Below are positions 35,276 to 45,251 of a stretch of DNA of 64,000 nucleotides, one piece after another. Position numbers and translations under genes: made by a program. The DNA comes from Nitrospirillum iridis. GTDB taxonomy: Bacteria > Pseudomonadota > Alphaproteobacteria > Azospirillales > Azospirillaceae. Numbering within the stretch: the first letter of the stretch is position 1; the number at the start of each line of letters is the position of its first letter. The DNA lies in assembly GCF_014205765.1 (NCBI RefSeq), contig NZ_JACIIZ010000014.1, positions 124,001 through 188,000 of the forward strand, in the 5' to 3' direction. The notes beneath the pieces are model-generated. The model saw only the letters and a program-made list of their open reading frames with translations. It was not told the origin of the DNA and made no database searches.

Positions 35276-35448
35276 GACGGGCCGGACCTTACCCCGTCCC
35301 TCCCGTCTCCGCCAGCGCCGCTCGGCCAAAAGGCGGGTGCCGAAGGCGAGGGTGTCCCTCAGCCGGCCTCGGCCGCCGGCCGCCTTGGCAAGCCGCACGC
35401 GCTGTGGTGGTATGGCTGCCGGATTCTACGGCTTCCAGGACTCGCTAC

Positions 35449-37251
35449 ATGCGTTTCATCGTTCGTCTCTTCGCCCTCATCGGCCTGTTTGGCGTCCTGC
35501 TGACGGCGGGATTGGTCCTGCTGGCCATCAAGGCGAAGGACAAGCAGCCCACCCTGCCCCAGGCAGTCGTGCTGGAATTCAATTTTGAGCGTCCGCTGGC
35601 GGAAGCGCCGGGGGAGGACGGCTGGACCAGCCTCATCGGCAATCGCCGCGGCAGCGTGCGCGAGGTGGTGGACGCGTTGGAACAGGCCAGCCGCGATCCC
35701 CGGGTCAAAGGCTTGGTCGCCAAGGTCGGCAACGCCAGCCAGGGCATCGGCACCACCCAGGAACTGCGCGACGCCATCACCCGCTTCCGCGCCACCGGCC
35801 GCTTCGCCTATGTCCATGCCGAGAGCTTCGGCGACGCCGGCAGCGGCATGAGCCCCTACTACCTGGCCAGCGCCTTCGACCAGGTGTGGCTGCAGCCGGT
35901 GGGCACGGTCGGCATCACCGGCATCGCCGTCACCCAGACCTTCTTCCGCGGCGCGCTGGACAGCATCGGCGTGCAGCCGCAGATCAGCAAGCGGGCCGAC
36001 TACAAGACGGCGGCCGAAACCTTCGCGGAGAAGCAGGCCACGCCCGCCAACCGCGAGATGACGGAAAGCCTGGCCGGCGACCTTTATGACCAGATGGTGC
36101 TGGGCATCGCCGAAGGCCGCCATCTGGGCCCCGACGCGGTCAAGGCCGCCATCGACCGCGCCCCCCTGCTGGACAGCGAGGCCCTGGCCGACAAGCTGGT
36201 GGACAAGCTGGGCTATCTGGACGAGGTGGAGACGGCCGCCAAGGAGCGGGCGGGCGGCAAGGCCGCCGGCGCCGACACGGTGGACCTGCTGAGCTATGGC
36301 AAGATCGCCGGGTCCGCCTTCGGCCAAGGCCCCACCATCGCCCTGATCGTGGGTGAGGGGGAGATTGTTCGGGGCGGCAAGGACAAGAGCGCCTTCAGCG
36401 ACGAGGCCTCCTTCGCCGCCAACCGCATCGCCGACGCCTTCGACACCGCCACCGCGCAACCCGGCGTCAAGGCCATCCTGTTCCGGGTGAACAGCCCCGG
36501 CGGCAGCCCCGTGGGGTCGGAGGTGGTGCGCCACGCCGTTGACCGGGCGCGGGCCGCCGGCAAGCCGGTCGTCATCTCCATGGGCGACGTGGCCGGATCC
36601 GGCGGCTATTGGGTGGCCATGGACGCCGACCGCATCGTGGCCTTGCCCGGCACCCTGACGGGATCCATCGGCGTGCTGGGCGGCAAATTCGTGGCCAAGG
36701 GCCTGGCCGACAAGCTGGGCGTGGGCGTGGACCAGGTGACGCGCGGCGCCAACGCCACGATCTGGAGCCCGGCCAGCCCCTACACCGACAGCGAGGCCGC
36801 CCGCCAGGACGCCATGCTGGACGCCATCTACACCCAGTTCACCGACGGCGTGGCCAAGGGCCGCAAGCTGGACATCGACAAGGTGCGCCAACTGGCCAAG
36901 GGCCGGGTCTACACCGGCCGCCAAGCCAAGGATTTGGGCCTGGTGGACGCCCTGGGCGGGTACGACATCGCCCTGCAGCAGGTGCGCCAGGTGGCGGGCA
37001 TCCCCAGCACCGCCAACCTGCACATCATCCAGTTCCCCAAGCCCAAGAGCGGGTACGAGATGGTGCTGGACCTGCTCAATGGCAACGCCGCCGCCCAGAT
37101 GGCCAGTGCCGCCGAGGCGCGGGGGGCGGAAAAGGTGCTGGCCGACTACGGCCCCCTGCTGGACATGATCCAGCCGGTGGTGCGGGCGGCCAAACGCCAG
37201 GAGCAGGTGCTGATGATGCCCGACCTGGGGGTCAACGGCGCCGGCCGCTGA
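35449..37251 (+). CDS. sppA: Signal peptide peptidase SppA, 67K type
   Basis: 600 residues from ATG 35449 ([15 protein letters not shown]), giving one N-terminal membrane anchor (about 5-26). It has the double-domain architecture of E. coli SppA. The catalytic dyad is split: K186 ([11 protein letters not shown]) in the N-terminal half and S384 ([16 protein letters not shown]) in the C-terminal half. The enzyme degrades leftover signal peptides at the periplasmic face. A terminator follows, so it is a single-gene unit divergent from pabB. Confidence 0.95.
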   Translation: MRFIVRLFALIGLFGVLLTAGLVLLAIKAKDKQPTLPQAVVLEFNFERPLAEAPGEDGWTSLIGNRRGSVREVVDALEQASRDPRVKGLVAKVGNASQGIGTTQELRDAITRFRATGRFAYVHAESFGDAGSGMSPYYLASAFDQVWLQPVGTVGITGIAVTQTFFRGALDSIGVQPQISKRADYKTAAETFAEKQATPANREMTESLAGDLYDQMVLGIAEGRHLGPDAVKAAIDRAPLLDSEALADKLVDKLGYLDEVETAAKERAGGKAAGADTVDLLSYGKIAGSAFGQGPTIALIVGEGEIVRGGKDKSAFSDEASFAANRIADAFDTATAQPGVKAILFRVNSPGGSPVGSEVVRHAVDRARAAGKPVVISMGDVAGSGGYWVAMDADRIVALPGTLTGSIGVLGGKFVAKGLADKLGVGVDQVTRGANATIWSPASPYTDSEAARQDAMLDAIYTQFTDGVAKGRKLDIDKVRQLAKGRVYTGRQAKDLGLVDALGGYDIALQQVRQVAGIPSTANLHIIQFPKPKSGYEMVLDLLNGNAAAQMASAAEARGAEKVLADYGPLLDMIQPVVRAAKRQEQVLMMPDLGVNGAGR

Positions 37252-37268
37252 GGAATGGGCAAAGCCGA

Positions 37269-37306
37269 CCCCCGGCCGGAATGTCCTGGCCGGGGGTTTT
37301 CTTTTG
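37269..37306 (+). terminator. Rho-independent terminator of sppA
   Basis: CCCCCGGCC (37269-37277) pairs with GGCCGGGGG (37288-37296), followed by TTTTCTTTT. Confidence 0.85.
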
Positions 37307-37387
37307 GGCTGGCGGGATGACGCCCCCATCCCCACCTGATACAAAATGTCGCACCCTGCGGCGCCACAACAGATGGGCTTCTCTCCG

Positions 37388-38494
37388 ATGGACTTCCTTG
37401 CCGACCCGGGCATCTGGCTCGGGCTATTGACCCTCGTCGCGTTGGAGGTCGTCCTCGGCATCGACAATCTGGTCTTCATCGCCATCGTCGCGGACAAGCT
37501 GCCGCCGGAGCAGCGCAACCGCGTGCGGCTGGTGGGCCTGTCCCTGGCGTTGATCATGCGCCTGATCCTGCTGTTCTCCATCTCCTGGATCGTGACCCTG
37601 ACTCAGCCGCTGCTGAGCGTGGCGGGGTTCGCCCTGTCGGGCCGCGACCTGATCCTGGTGCTGGGCGGCGGCTTCCTGCTGGCCAAGGGCACGATGGAAC
37701 TGCATGAGCGGCTGGAGGGTGCCACCGCGCACCATTCCCCTGCCGCCGGCGCCGCGGCCACCGCCTTCTGGCGCGCCGTGCTGCAGATCGTGCTGCTGGA
37801 CGCCGTGTTCTCCCTGGACAGCGTCATCACCGCGGTCGGGATGGTGGAGGAACTGCCGGTCATGGTGGCCGCCGTCTGCATCGCCATGGTGGTGATGCTG
37901 GTGGCGTCAAAACCGCTGATGGCCTTCATCTCCCGCCACCCCACCGTCATTATCCTGGGTCTGGGCTTCCTGCTGATGATCGGCTTCAGCCTGGTGGCGG
38001 AGGGCCTGGGCCTGCATATCCCCAAGGGCTATCTCTACGCCGCCATCGGCTTCTCCATCCTGATCGAGGCCGCCAACCAGGTCGGCCGGCGCAAGAAGGC
38101 CAGGCCGGTGGCCGCCGTCCCGGGCGATCCCGCCATCACCACGGTGATGACGCCGCGCGACGCGGTGGAATGGCTGGATCTGTCAGCCGGGCAGGAGGAC
38201 GTGCGCGCCGCCGTGCTGGCCCTGCGGCACAGCCACGTCATCCTGGCCCGCGATGGCCTGGACACCGTGCTGGGCTTCGCCGCCAGCCATGATCTGCTGA
38301 AGCGGGTGATGGAGGGCCAGATGATCGACGGCGACGACGCCTTCGCCCCCGTGGTGGCGCGCCCGGACCAGGCGGCCCGCGCCGTGCTGGCGCTGCTGCG
38401 CGACATGGGCGCGGAGCTGGCGGTGGTCATGGACGCGCAAGGCCGGGTCCTGGGTGTCGCCACCCCGGCCGACGCGGTGAAGCTGTTGGGTTGA
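37388..38494 (+). CDS. TerC-family membrane protein with C-terminal CBS-like region (YoaE type)
   Basis: 368 residues from ATG 37388 ([14 protein letters not shown]), the family's usual beginning; ATG 37346 or 37373 would add up to 14 residues and no ribosome site decides. Seven or so helices include the TerC acidic motifs [14 protein letters not shown] and [16 protein letters not shown]. After helix 7 the protein continues with a CBS-pair-like domain (about 260-365; [49 protein letters not shown]). TerC proteins are linked to metal (Mn2+, Ca2+) handling during exoenzyme secretion. The substrate is not fixed here. Confidence 0.9.
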   Translation: MDFLADPGIWLGLLTLVALEVVLGIDNLVFIAIVADKLPPEQRNRVRLVGLSLALIMRLILLFSISWIVTLTQPLLSVAGFALSGRDLILVLGGGFLLAKGTMELHERLEGATAHHSPAAGAAATAFWRAVLQIVLLDAVFSLDSVITAVGMVEELPVMVAAVCIAMVVMLVASKPLMAFISRHPTVIILGLGFLLMIGFSLVAEGLGLHIPKGYLYAAIGFSILIEAANQVGRRKKARPVAAVPGDPAITTVMTPRDAVEWLDLSAGQEDVRAAVLALRHSHVILARDGLDTVLGFAASHDLLKRVMEGQMIDGDDAFAPVVARPDQAARAVLALLRDMGAELAVVMDAQGRVLGVATPADAVKLLG

Positions 38495-38615
38495 AAACCC
38501 TCAAGCGCCGGGCGGCCACATCCGTGGCCTTGGCTATCCTCGCTCCGTCCTGCGGTACTCGCTCCGGCGGACGCGGTCGCGTCCTACGGCGGCAGGCGTT
38601 CGTCCTGCCGCTGGT
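38495..38615. other. Short convergent intergenic region with two hairpins
   Basis: GGCCAC/GTGGCC (38514-38529) and CGGCAGG/CCTGCCG (38590-38610) hairpins lie between the convergent TerC and tlyA genes. Neither has a good U-tract. They may be weak terminators or RNA-stabilising structures. Confidence 0.35.
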
Positions 38616-39383
38616 TCAGGCGCGTTGGGCCCCGATCAGGAATTCCCTGTTGCCCTCCGGCCCCAGGATGGGGCTGGGGTCCACCCCCAGGACGGTCCAG
38701 CCGGGGCGGGCCGACAGCCAGGCGACGACGGTGTCGCAGACCTCCTGGTGCAATTCAGGCTCACGCACCACGCCGCCCTTGCCCACGCGGCCCTTGCCCA
38801 CCTCGAACTGCGGCTTGATCAGGGCCACCAGCTTGCCGCCCGGCTGGACCAGGTCCAGCGCCGCCGGCAGCACGGTGGCAAGGCCGATGAAGCTGGCATC
38901 GCACACCACCATGCCGATGGGGTCGGGAATGTCAGCCGCGGTCAGGTGGCGGGCGTTGGTCTTTTCCATGACCACCACACGGGGATCGGTGCGCAGCTTC
39001 CAGGCCAACTGGCCGTGACCCACATCCACGGCATAGACCTTGGCGGCACCCCGCGTCAGCAGCACGTCGGTAAAGCCGCCCGTGCTGGCGCCGACGTCGA
39101 TGGCGGTCACCCCCGTCGGATCGAAACCGAAATGATCCAGGCCATGTACCAGCTTCAGCCCGCCGCGCGACACCCAGGGATGGTCCTGGCCCTTCAGCGT
39201 CAGGGTCTTGTCGGCGGGGATGGTCTGGCCCGGCTTGTCGATGCGCAGGGTGTCGGCATAGACCAATCCCGCCAGCACCAGGGCCTGGGCGCGGGCGCGG
39301 CTTTCCACCAGGCCCCGTTCCACCAGGGCTTGATCCACCCGGATCTTGCCGGGCTTCGCAGGCTTGGGAGGAGTGTCCGACAT
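38616..39383 (-). CDS. tlyA: TlyA-family rRNA 2'-O-methyltransferase
   Basis: 255 residues. An S4 RNA-binding domain (about 14-75: RVDQALVERGLVESRARAQALVLAGLVY) is followed by an FtsJ/RrmJ-type methyltransferase (IDVGASTGGFTDVLL for SAM binding, VVCDASFIGL, LIKPQFEVGKG). The K-D-K-E pattern of 2'-O-methyltransferases is present. Family members methylate 16S and/or 23S rRNA and affect capreomycin sensitivity; the haemolysin label is historical. The start overlaps the dxs stop by one base. Confidence 0.94.
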   Translation of the reverse strand: MSDTPPKPAKPGKIRVDQALVERGLVESRARAQALVLAGLVYADTLRIDKPGQTIPADKTLTLKGQDHPWVSRGGLKLVHGLDHFGFDPTGVTAIDVGASTGGFTDVLLTRGAAKVYAVDVGHGQLAWKLRTDPRVVVMEKTNARHLTAADIPDPIGMVVCDASFIGLATVLPAALDLVQPGGKLVALIKPQFEVGKGRVGKGGVVREPELHQEVCDTVVAWLSARPGWTVLGVDPSPILGPEGNREFLIGAQRA

Positions 39384-41299
39384 CAGGCGCCGGGCGTCCG
39401 GGCCGCCGCCTTGGCCCCCAGCGCCTTGAGCACGGTATCAACGATGCCGTTGGCGTTGAGGCCGGCCTCGTCATACTGCTTGGCCGGATTGTCGTGTTCC
39501 TGGTAACGGTCGGGCAGCACCATGGGACGGACCTTCAGGCCACGATCAAACAGCCCCTCTTCCGCCAGGAACTGCATCACCTGCGCGCCGAAGCCGCCCA
39601 CCGAGCCTTCCTCGATGGTCACCAGCACCTCATGCTCAACCGCCAGCCGGCGCACAAGTTCCCGGTCGATCGGCTTGGCGAAGCGCGCGTCCGCCACCGT
39701 CGTCGACAGGCCCCGCGCCGCCAGATCCTCCGCCGCCTTCAACGCCTCACCCAGGCGCGTGCCCAGGCTGAGGATGGCCACCGTGTTACCTTCGCGGACG
39801 ATACGGCCCTTGCCGATGGGCAGCACCTCGCCCTTTTCCGGCATCTCCACGCCCACGCCCTCGCCGCGCGGATAGCGCAGCGCGATGGGGCCGGCATCGT
39901 AGGCCACGCTGGTCGCCACCATGTGCACCAGTTCCGCCTCGTCCGCCGCCGCCATCACCACCATGTTGGGCAGGCAGCACAGATAGGCCAGGTCGAAGGC
40001 GCCGGCGTGCGTGGCGCCGTCCGCCCCGACTAGCCCCGCCCGGTCCATGGCGAAGCGCACGGGCAGGTTCTGGATCGACACGTCGTGCACCAGCTGGTCG
40101 TAGCCGCGCTGCAGGAAGGTCGAATAGATCGCCACGAAGGGCTTGTACCCCTCCGTCGCCATGCCGGCCGCGAACGTCACCGCGTGCTGCTCGGCGATGC
40201 CCACATCGAAGGTGCGCGTGGGGAAGGCCTGGCCGAACAGGTCCAGGCCGGTGCCCGACGGCATCGCCGCCGTGATCGCCACCACCTTGTCGTCGGCCTT
40301 GGCCTCCTTGATCAGGCTGTCGGCGAAGACCCGCGTGTATGTGGGCGCGTTCGCCTTGGCCTTGGCCTGGGCGCCCGTCACCACGTCGAACCGGCCCACC
40401 GCGTGCAGCTTGTCGGCCGACGCCTCCGCCGGGGCGTAGCCCTTGCCCTTCTGCGTCACGGCGTGGATCAGCACCGGACGGCCGTTCGGCTCATCCCGGA
40501 TGTTCTCCAGGATGGGCACCAACTGGTCCAGGTCATGCCCGTCGATCGGGCCGACGTAGTAGAAGCCCAGCTCCTCGAACAGCGTCCCGCCCATGACCAT
40601 GCCGCGGGCGTATTCCTCCACCCGCCGGGCGGCGTTCTGCAGCGGACGCGGCAGGTGTTCCGCCACCTGGCGGCCCAGGTTGCGCAGGTGCCGGTACTGG
40701 CTGCTGCTCACCAGCCGGGCCAGGTAGCCCGACACCGCCCCCACCGGCGGCGCGATCGACATGTCGTTGTCGTTCAGGATCACCACCAGGCGCGAGCCCA
40801 GGGCACCGGCGTTGTTCATCGCCTCATACGCCATGCCGGCCGAGATCGACCCGTCGCCGATGACGGCGATGACATGGTTGTTCCCCCCCGCCAGGTCGCG
40901 CGCCACCGCCATGCCCAGGCCCGCCGAGATGGAGGTGGAGCTATGCGCCGCGCCGAAGGGGTCGTATTCACTCTCCGACCGCCGGGTGAAGCCCGACAGG
41001 CCGCCGCCCATGCGCAGCGTCCGGATGCGCTCGCGACGTCCGGTCAGGATCTTGTGCGGATAGGCTTGGTGGCCGACGTCCCAGATGATCCGGTCCGACG
41101 GCGTGTCGAACACGTAGTGCAGCGCCACCGTCAGTTCCACCACGCCCAGGCCGGCACCCAGATGCCCACCCGTCACCGACACCGCGTCGATGGTCTCGGA
41201 CCGCAGCTCGTCCGCCAGCTGGCGCAGCTGTTCCGGACGCAGCGCGCGCAAGCGCTCAGGCGTCGGACACTGGTCCAACAACGGGGTCTTCGTCGCCAT
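39383..41299 (-). CDS. dxs: 1-deoxy-D-xylulose-5-phosphate synthase
   Basis: 638 residues. A thiamine-diphosphate enzyme joining pyruvate and glyceraldehyde 3-phosphate, the first step of the MEP isoprenoid pathway. Visible motifs are the TPP-binding [31 protein letters not shown], and [17 protein letters not shown] with the proton-relay glutamate. It sits in the order xseB-ispA-dxs-tlyA. ispA is 25 bp upstream. Confidence 0.97.
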   Translation of the reverse strand: MATKTPLLDQCPTPERLRALRPEQLRQLADELRSETIDAVSVTGGHLGAGLGVVELTVALHYVFDTPSDRIIWDVGHQAYPHKILTGRRERIRTLRMGGGLSGFTRRSESEYDPFGAAHSSTSISAGLGMAVARDLAGGNNHVIAVIGDGSISAGMAYEAMNNAGALGSRLVVILNDNDMSIAPPVGAVSGYLARLVSSSQYRHLRNLGRQVAEHLPRPLQNAARRVEEYARGMVMGGTLFEELGFYYVGPIDGHDLDQLVPILENIRDEPNGRPVLIHAVTQKGKGYAPAEASADKLHAVGRFDVVTGAQAKAKANAPTYTRVFADSLIKEAKADDKVVAITAAMPSGTGLDLFGQAFPTRTFDVGIAEQHAVTFAAGMATEGYKPFVAIYSTFLQRGYDQLVHDVSIQNLPVRFAMDRAGLVGADGATHAGAFDLAYLCCLPNMVVMAAADEAELVHMVATSVAYDAGPIALRYPRGEGVGVEMPEKGEVLPIGKGRIVREGNTVAILSLGTRLGEALKAAEDLAARGLSTTVADARFAKPIDRELVRRLAVEHEVLVTIEEGSVGGFGAQVMQFLAEEGLFDRGLKVRPMVLPDRYQEHDNPAKQYDEAGLNANGIVDTVLKALGAKAAARTPGA

Positions 41300-41324
41300 T
41301 CATCGGCTCCCAATCAAACTTTCT

Positions 41325-42224
41325 TTAAGACCGCCGATCCACAACGAAGCGCGCCACCGCCTGCAACATGGAAGCCCGTCCCTCGAATATCTCCAGATGC
41401 CGCGTGGCCTGCTCGGCCAGCCGGCCGGCCTGGTCGCGCGCCCGTTCCAGCCCTAGGATGGAAACGAACGTGGCCTTGCCCGCCGGCTTGTCGCGACCGA
41501 CCGACTTGCCGGTCTCCGCCTCCGTCCCTTCCACGTCCAGCAGGTCGTCGGCTATCTGGAAGGCCAGGCCCAAATCATGGGCGTAGGCCTGCAGGGCATG
41601 GAACTGCGGCGGGTTGGCCCGGCCCAGGATGGCGCCGGCCGTGGCGGAGAAGGCGATCAGCTCGCCCGTCTTCAGCCGTTGCAGCCGGGTGATGGCGCCA
41701 ATGTCCAGGGTCTGGGTCTCGGCGATCAGGTCCAGCATCTGGCCCCCCACCATGCCCCGGGGGCCGGACGCCTTGGCCAAGGCGGAAACCAGGGCGCAGC
41801 GCACCCGGGGATCCTCATGCGTCTCATGGTCGGTCATGACCTCGAATGCCGCCGTCAGCAGGGCGTCCCCCGCCAGGATGGCGGTGGCCTCGTCGAACTG
41901 GCGGTGCACCGTGGGCCGGCCCCGGCGCAGGCTGGCGTCGTCCATGGCCGGCAGGTCGTCGTGGATCAGGGAATAGCAGTGGACGAATTCCACCGCCGCC
42001 GCCACGCGGAGCGCGCAGGCCGGGCTGACGCCAAAAAGGCGGGCGCTTTCCATGACGAGGAAGGGCCGCAGCCGCTTGCCCCCGCCCAGGCAGCCGAAGC
42101 GCATGGCCTCGTACAGCTTGGCCTCCGCCATGCTGCTGCGGGGCAGCAGGATATCGATGGCGGTTTCCACCTGTTCGACGGTATCCGCCATCGCGGTCGT
42201 GAGGGTCTTGGGCAAGCTGGGCAT
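41325..42224 (-). CDS. ispA: Farnesyl diphosphate synthase (polyprenyl synthetase)
   Basis: 299 residues. It condenses IPP with DMAPP and GPP to make farnesyl diphosphate. The first aspartate-rich motif is HDDLPAMDD and the second is ADDLLDVEG. GGKRLRPFLV near residue 48 binds IPP. The size and the two residues before the first motif fit the bacterial FPP type. It lies directly between xseB and dxs, so isoprenoid precursor enzymes are co-expressed. Confidence 0.94.
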   Translation of the reverse strand: MPSLPKTLTTAMADTVEQVETAIDILLPRSSMAEAKLYEAMRFGCLGGGKRLRPFLVMESARLFGVSPACALRVAAAVEFVHCYSLIHDDLPAMDDASLRRGRPTVHRQFDEATAILAGDALLTAAFEVMTDHETHEDPRVRCALVSALAKASGPRGMVGGQMLDLIAETQTLDIGAITRLQRLKTGELIAFSATAGAILGRANPPQFHALQAYAHDLGLAFQIADDLLDVEGTEAETGKSVGRDKPAGKATFVSILGLERARDQAGRLAEQATRHLEIFEGRASMLQAVARFVVDRRS

Positions 42225-42251
42225 CAGGGTATACTCGAAATCGCTGCGGGC

Positions 42252-42503
42252 TTAGTCGATGCGGGCCGGCTCCATTCCCACCGTGCCGTCACCCCCCAGG
42301 GTGATGCGGTCAACCTTTTCCTGGGCCTCCCGCAGCTTGCCTTCGCAATGGCGCTTCAGCAGGGTGCCGCGCTCATAAAACCCGATGGCGTCATCCAGCT
42401 TGGCCTTGCCGTCCTCCAGCTGGCGCACGATACGCTCCAGCTCGCCCAGGGCATCCTCGAAACTCATGGCCTTGATGTCGGCCGGCAAAGTCAGGTCAGT
42501 CAT
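42252..42503 (-). CDS. xseB: Exodeoxyribonuclease VII small subunit
   Basis: 83 residues, nearly all helical coiled coil. The family block MSFEDALGELERIVRQLEDGKAKLDDAIGFYERG is intact. XseB subunits bind around XseA (not in this window) to form the single-strand nuclease. It is the first gene of the xseB-ispA-dxs-tlyA operon and starts 163 bp after the end of the HDAC-like gene. Confidence 0.95.
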   Translation of the reverse strand: MTDLTLPADIKAMSFEDALGELERIVRQLEDGKAKLDDAIGFYERGTLLKRHCEGKLREAQEKVDRITLGGDGTVGMEPARID

Positions 42504-42666
42504 GGATCATCCACATCAACGCGAAGGCGCATCACCTCAAGGCCGGGGACTGTAGGACCGGCAGGGCACCCGCCGCAAGCGTCCGTGCCCGGCGGCACCC
42601 GGTCAGGGCCCCGATCTTGGACGACCGTCACCCCGTTGCATCACAAGCGGCGGGACCCGGCTGCCC

Positions 42667-43596
42667 TCAAACCTCCATCAGCGTGCCCACGTGGGCGGCG
42701 ACACAGGAGGCCAGCGCCATGGGATCATAGCCCCCTTCCATCGACGAGACCAAGCGGCCCTGGCAATGGCGCTGGGCGATGGCCGCGATTTCCGCCGTCA
42801 CCCACGCGAAATCGTCCTCCACCAACGTCAGGTCGGCCAGCGGATCGGCCCGGTGGGCGTCGAAGCCGGCGGAAATGAGGATAAGCTGCGGGGCGAAGGC
42901 GTCCAAGGCGGGCAGCAGGCGCGACGACATACCCTCGCGGAACTCCGCCCCGCCCGACCCGGCGCGCAGCAGCACATTGACCACGGTGCCATAGTCGCCC
43001 TGGTCGCCCAGGGCGCCGGTGCCGGGATAGAGCGGCCATTCATGGGTGGAGCCATAGAACAGGCCGGGGTCATGCTCCGCCAAGGCCTGGGTGCCGTTGC
43101 CGTGATGGACGTCGAAATCGACGATGGCCACCCGGCGCAAACCATGGACGGCGCGGGCGTGTTCCGCCCCCACGCCGACATTGTTGAACAGGCAGAAGCC
43201 CATGGCCTGGCCCGGCTCCGCATGGTGTCCCGGCGGGCGCACGGCGCAGAAGGCGTTGCGCACCTCCCCCGCCATCACCGCGTCCACGGCGGCGCAAACG
43301 GCGCCGGCGGCATGCAACGCCGCCTGGAACGAGCCGGGCGACATCACCGTGTCGCCATCCAGGGACACGATCCCGGTGATGGGGACGGCGGCTTGCAGAT
43401 AGGCCACCATGTCGGGCGTGTGCACCCGCTCGATCTGCTCCAGCGTGGCGGCCGGCGCCTGGCGGCGGTCCAGATACTGGAAACGCTCGGCATCCAGCGC
43501 GCGCAGCACGGCCGACAGGCGGCCGGGATTTTCCGGATGTCCCGGCCCTGTCTCGTGTTCCAGACAGGACCAGTGGGTGAACAACGCCGTCGCCAT
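42667..43596 (-). CDS. Histone-deacetylase-family protein
   Basis: 309 residues from ATG 43596 (MATALFTHWSCLEHETGPGHPENP), the family's N-terminus, with GGGA-like ribosome site. The zinc-dependent deacetylase motifs are RPPGHHAEPGQAMGFCLFNN (general base His pair), DFDVHHGNGTQ (zinc ligands D and H) and SAGFDAHRADPL. Bacterial homologues include acetoin-utilization AcuC and acetylpolyamine amidohydrolases; the substrate here is unknown. The gene is upstream of xseB on the same strand, a common order in alphaproteobacteria. Confidence 0.93.
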   Translation of the reverse strand: MATALFTHWSCLEHETGPGHPENPGRLSAVLRALDAERFQYLDRRQAPAATLEQIERVHTPDMVAYLQAAVPITGIVSLDGDTVMSPGSFQAALHAAGAVCAAVDAVMAGEVRNAFCAVRPPGHHAEPGQAMGFCLFNNVGVGAEHARAVHGLRRVAIVDFDVHHGNGTQALAEHDPGLFYGSTHEWPLYPGTGALGDQGDYGTVVNVLLRAGSGGAEFREGMSSRLLPALDAFAPQLILISAGFDAHRADPLADLTLVEDDFAWVTAEIAAIAQRHCQGRLVSSMEGGYDPMALASCVAAHVGTLMEV

Positions 43597-43705
43597 GGTG
43601 ATCGTTTCCCTGATGTGCCTTTTTATTGTCGTCCGGCCATCATCACCGATACGCCCCGGCCCCCGCCAGTGCCTACACGGCGCGCGCCCGCGAGAATGAT
43701 CCAGA

Positions 43706-43942
43706 TCACCCCTGTCCCGCCCGGCGTATGGTGAAGGTGAGCACCCCGCCGGCCTCCTCCGTCGCCAGCAAGGCGTGGCCGGCGGACTGGCAGAAGGCCG
43801 GCACATCGAGCATGGCGGCGGCATCGGTGGCCAGCAGGGTCAGGACCGCCCCCGGCGCCATGGCCATCAGCGCCTTGCGCGCCCGCAGCACCGGCAGGGG
43901 ACAGACCAGCCCCCGGCAGTCCAGGCCGCGATCGTCGCTCAT
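43706..43942 (-). CDS. TusA/SirA-family sulfur-carrier-like protein
   Basis: 78 residues. The CPxP-type motif CRGLVCPLP carries the sulfur-binding cysteine (C14) at the usual place; the second C9 is also typical. TusA relays persulfide sulfur for tRNA thiolation, but many paralogues serve other sulfur routes. It starts inside the DUF423 gene stop (ATGA overlap). Confidence 0.9.
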   Translation of the reverse strand: MSDDRGLDCRGLVCPLPVLRARKALMAMAPGAVLTLLATDAAAMLDVPAFCQSAGHALLATEEAGGVLTFTIRRAGQG

Positions 43943-44325
43943 CGGGGCACCTTCAGCGCCGCCGCCGCCAGCGCCAGCCAACCCAGGATCATGCTGAAGC
44001 CGCCCAAGGGCGCCACCGCGCCCAGCGCGCTGGGCCCCCACCAGCCCAGGCCGTACAGCGCGCCGCCGAACAGCACGCAACCCAGCAGGAACAGCCAGCC
44101 GGCCAGGGCGGCGAGGCGAGGCGCCAGCAGATGACCGCCCAGGGCGGCGGCCACGGCGGCGCCGGCGTGCATCAGCTGGTACTGGCTGGCGGTCTGCCAC
44201 AGCTCCACCGCGTGGGCGTTGCGCACGGCGCCCAGGCCATGCACCGCGAAAGCGCCGGCCGACACCGCCACCGCGCCGATCACCCCGGCGATCCCCACCC
44301 GCAACCGGGCATCCGCAGCCAACAT
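43939..44325 (-). CDS. DUF423-family small membrane protein (YgdD-like)
   Basis: 128 residues from ATG 44325. Four hydrophobic helices (about 10-33, 47-64, 70-92 and 99-122) with the family's GAFAVHGLGAVRNAHAVELWQTASQYQLMHA and PLGGFSMILGWLALA blocks. The family is widespread and its function unknown. It overlaps the TusA-like gene by 4 bp, so the pair should be co-translated. Confidence 0.92.
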   Translation of the reverse strand: MLAADARLRVGIAGVIGAVAVSAGAFAVHGLGAVRNAHAVELWQTASQYQLMHAGAAVAAALGGHLLAPRLAALAGWLFLLGCVLFGGALYGLGWWGPSALGAVAPLGGFSMILGWLALAAAALKVPR

Positions 44326-44481
44326 CCTTCCACCCCTTCCACGCAAAGACGGTGCGTCAGGATATGAGACGGCGGCGCCCGAACCGCAAGCGTTCCGAGA
44401 CGCGAACGGGCCGCCCCCCGGCAGACGGCGCCGGGAGACGGCACCAGGGGGACGGCCCGCCGCTGAACCCCCGGCGAAAGG

Positions 44482-45084
44482 TCAGCCGGCCAGCTTGGCG
44501 GCGATGGCGGCGACGTGGGCCCCCTGGAAGCGCGCGCCGGCCAGCTCGTTCTCGCTGGGCTGGCGCGAACCGTCGCCGTTGGCGATGGTGCTGGCGCCAT
44601 AGGGGCTGCCGCCGGTCACCTCGGCATTGTTGGTCTGGCCCTGGAAGCTGTACGGCAGGCCGACGATGACCATGCCCTGGTGCAGCAGGGTGGTGTGGAA
44701 GGACAGGATGGTGCTTTCCTGCCCGCCATGCTGGGTGGCGGAAGAGACGAACACGCTGCCCACCTTGCCGATCAGGGCGCCCTTGAACCAGAGGCCGCCG
44801 GTCTGGTCCAGGAAGTTGCGCATCTGCGACGCCATCATGCCGAAACGGGTGGGCGTGCCGAAGATGATGGCGTCATAGTCCGGCAGTTCATCCACGGTGG
44901 CGACGGGGGCGTCCTGGTCCAGCTTGATGCCGGCCTTCCGCGCCACGTCGGCCGGCACCAGTTCGGGCACGCGCTTCACCACCACCTCGGTACCCGCCAC
45001 CGACCGGGCGCCCTCGGCCACGGCCTTGGCCATGGTCTCGATGTGGCCGTAGCTGCTGTAGTAGAGAACGAGAACCTTGGCCAT
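44482..45084 (-). CDS. wrbA: NAD(P)H:quinone oxidoreductase WrbA
   Basis: 200 residues from ATG 45084; GGAG lies 8 nt upstream, which rules out ATG 45090. Flavodoxin-like FMN enzyme doing two-electron quinone reduction. Motifs are [12 protein letters not shown] (phosphate loop), [25 protein letters not shown] and [15 protein letters not shown]. It diverges from a LysR regulator with a consensus operator in between, so it is probably that regulator's target. Confidence 0.96.
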   Translation of the reverse strand: MAKVLVLYYSSYGHIETMAKAVAEGARSVAGTEVVVKRVPELVPADVARKAGIKLDQDAPVATVDELPDYDAIIFGTPTRFGMMASQMRNFLDQTGGLWFKGALIGKVGSVFVSSATQHGGQESTILSFHTTLLHQGMVIVGLPYSFQGQTNNAEVTGGSPYGASTIANGDGSRQPSENELAGARFQGAHVAAIAAKLAG

Positions 45085-45200
45085 TGCCATCTCTCCATCA
45101 TGCGATAGGGCCGGCGATGCGTCTGAATGCCGCGCGGCGTTGCGATGGACAGACCATAGACGCGTTCCCAATTGCGGATAATCCGGGGACTGGGCATAAA

Positions 45201-45223
45201 ATTGTTCCACGTGCCGCAACAAT
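45201..45223. promoter_or_regulatory. LysR-type regulator binding site (ATTGTT-N11-AACAAT)
   Basis: ATTGTT (45201-45206) and AACAAT (45218-45223) form a perfect 6-bp inverted repeat with an 11-nt spacer, the T-N11-A architecture of LTTR boxes. It lies 28 bp ahead of the lysR start and 116 bp ahead of the divergent wrbA start. Confidence 0.75.
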
Positions 45224-45251
45224 CCCCCAACACTCCCCCGAGGGACCTTCC

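Noticed and set aside
35359-37581. 740-residue open frame on the minus strand across sppA and the start of TerC
   Set aside because: The plus strand encodes recognisable SppA with its Lys/Ser dyad; the minus frame is Gly/His/Val-rich with no motif, as expected for antisense frames in GC-rich DNA.
40085-41692. 535-residue plus-strand frame across dxs and ispA
   Set aside because: It is Arg/His/Gln-rich, has no motif, and lies antisense to two well-conserved enzymes.
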